This document shows positions 5,866-6,558 of a DNA stretch of 6,558 nucleotides, piece by piece. This DNA comes from an uncultured Thermoleophilia bacterium (GTDB lineage Bacteria; Actinomycetota; Thermoleophilia; UBA2241): positions 1 to 6,558 of the forward strand of contig CAIXSE010000080.1 of the NCBI GenBank assembly GCA_903921965.1, in the 5' to 3' direction. The translations under genes were made by a program, and so were the position numbers. A model generated the notes under the pieces. The model saw only the letters and a list, made by a program, of their open reading frames with translations. It had not been told where the DNA came from and did no database searches. The number at the start of each line of letters is the position of its first letter. Position 1 is the first letter of the stretch.

Positions 5866-6558
5866 GTCGCCTCCTCGCCGTCTCCCGGCCCCGTCCCCGC
5901 GGGTGGAGCCGCGCTCCTCGTCACGTACTCCTCCAGCACCTCGCCGAGGACCTGCCAGGCGGCGTCCACGTCGGCCGCCCACGCGGCGCCGTCTCCCGCC
6001 TCCCCGGGATCGTCCGCGCGCAGGCACGCCATCAGGCCGAGACCGTCGCACGCCGCGGTCAGCAGGCGGGCGAGCCCGCGCAGGCGGCGCTCTTCCCCAG
6101 AGTCCGCCGTCCCGACCCCGAACGCCTCCCGGTTGATCGACGCGTACCTCCCGTAGAGCGCCTCGAGCCTGGCGCGCAGAGCAGCGTCGTTGAGCAGGTG
6201 CGGCAGCAGGGCCCAGAACAGCCGGAACTGCTCGCGGTCGTCGGCGATAGCCCGCAGAGCGGCGACGTGCGCGGCGGCGCGCGAGCTGCCGCGTTCCGCG
6301 GCGCTCACGGCGGCGAAGAGCGGCAGCGTCGCCGGCGACAGCGCCGTGGAGTCCATCACCGCTGAGATCAGGCCGGCCTTGTCGCCGAAGTGGTAGCGGA
6401 TGGCAGAGCGGTACTCACCGGACTCTTCGGCCACCGCGTCCAGCGTGAGCGCCGACAGGCCGCGCTCGGCGATGATGCGCCGCGCCGCGTCGAGCACCCG
6501 CTGTGCGGTGGCCGGAAGCTGGGCCCCGCGGCCCGCGGCCGTGCCTCGCAGCGCGCCC
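5862..6558 (-). CDS. TetR-family transcriptional regulator (5' end beyond window)
   Basis: A single-unit TetR repressor. Counting from the GTG at 6497, the helix-turn-helix is at about 18-44 (LTLDAVAEESGEYRS, then RYHFGDKAGL), and the effector domain carries FRLFWALLPHLLNDAAL (91-107) and CDGLGLMACL (150-159). The frame stays open 20 codons further, to the window edge, encoding LPATAQRVLDAARRI around the junction. That aligns with APTAQRILAAAQRV in the tandem regulator, so the GTG at 6497 would cut the first helix and the true start is probably upstream, outside the window. The C-terminal tail is Gly/Glu/Pro-rich and contains the ribosome binding site of the next gene. ATGA overlap with the dehydrogenase gene suggests it controls that gene and itself. 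It resembles both units of the tandem regulator in both domains. Confidence 0.88.
   Translation of the reverse strand, partial: GALRGTAAGRGAQLPATAQRVLDAARRIIAERGLSALTLDAVAEESGEYRSAIRYHFGDKAGLISAVMDSTALSPATLPLFAAVSAAERGSSRAAAHVAALRAIADDREQFRLFWALLPHLLNDAALRARLEALYGRYASINREAFGVGTADSGEERRLRGLARLLTAACDGLGLMACLRADDPGEAGDGAAWAADVDAAWQVLGEVLEEYVTRSAAPPAGTGPGDGEEAT
5866..5875 (-). promoter_or_regulatory. Ribosome binding site of the dehydrogenase gene
   Basis: AGGAGG (5875-5870) with a 4-nt spacer before ATG at 5865-5863. It lies within the last codons of the TetR gene and fixes the dehydrogenase start. Confidence 0.7.

Noticed and set aside
5866..6051. Extended dehydrogenase start near 6051
   Set aside because: The extra 62 residues are Arg/Gly-rich and antisense-like, lie inside the TetR gene in another frame, and precede the canonical MRIAVVGAGAMG start with its own AGGAGG.
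4552..6156. Long plus-strand open frame opposite the dehydrogenase and single TetR
   Set aside because: It encodes repetitive His/Arg/Ala-rich sequence antisense to clear Rossmann and TetR genes.
1..6558. CRISPR arrays, tRNA or rRNA genes, insertion sequences, attachment sites
   Set aside because: No regularly spaced repeats, cloverleaf-like sequence, transposase motifs or terminal repeats were seen.

Overview
The window is GC-rich and densely packed, with GTG and ATG starts, overlapping genes and Gly/Ala/Arg/Pro-rich proteins. This fits a high-GC actinobacterium. No marker gene fixes the lineage more closely. It holds six genes in two transcription units that point towards each other.

Left part (1-3002, minus strand): a branched-chain-amino-acid-type (HAAT/Liv family) ABC importer operon. 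Transcription order is substrate-binding protein (3002-1659), livG-type ATPase (1651-854), livF-type ATPase (861-151), then the first 50 codons of a livH-type permease that runs off the left edge. The genes are coupled: a 7-nt gap between the binding protein and livG, an 8-nt livG/livF overlap, and no gap between livF and livH. The permease frame has no ATG, GTG, TTG or CTG where its N-terminus should begin. The best Shine-Dalgarno geometry points to a GTA codon.

Middle (3003-3220): a divergent control region. The minus-strand promoter (TTGACA, 16 bp, TATCAT) and the plus-strand promoter (TTGACC, 19 bp, TATGAT) share almost the same -10 segment. A 16-bp near-palindrome, GGTTGACCGGCCAACC, covers the plus-strand -35 and the start region of the importer transcript. 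A third GGTTG box covers the importer -35.

Right of that (3221-4618, plus strand): a 465-residue regulator made of two complete TetR-family units in one polypeptide, joined by an Ala/Gly/Pro-rich linker. It is the obvious candidate regulator of itself and of the divergent importer, and the most unusual object in the window.

Far right (4675-6558, minus strand): a conventional one-unit TetR regulator, cut at its 5' end by the window edge, overlaps by ATGA a saccharopine-dehydrogenase-like NAD(P) oxidoreductase. The single TetR belongs to the same subfamily as the two units of the tandem protein, so three related TetR units lie within 3.3 kb. The two units converge at about 4619-4674.

Reading (inference): a solute-uptake operon under a two-headed TetR repressor sits beside an amino-acid-type dehydrogenase under a related repressor. 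The transported solute and the dehydrogenase substrate cannot be read from the sequence. An amino acid or amine metabolised after uptake would fit.
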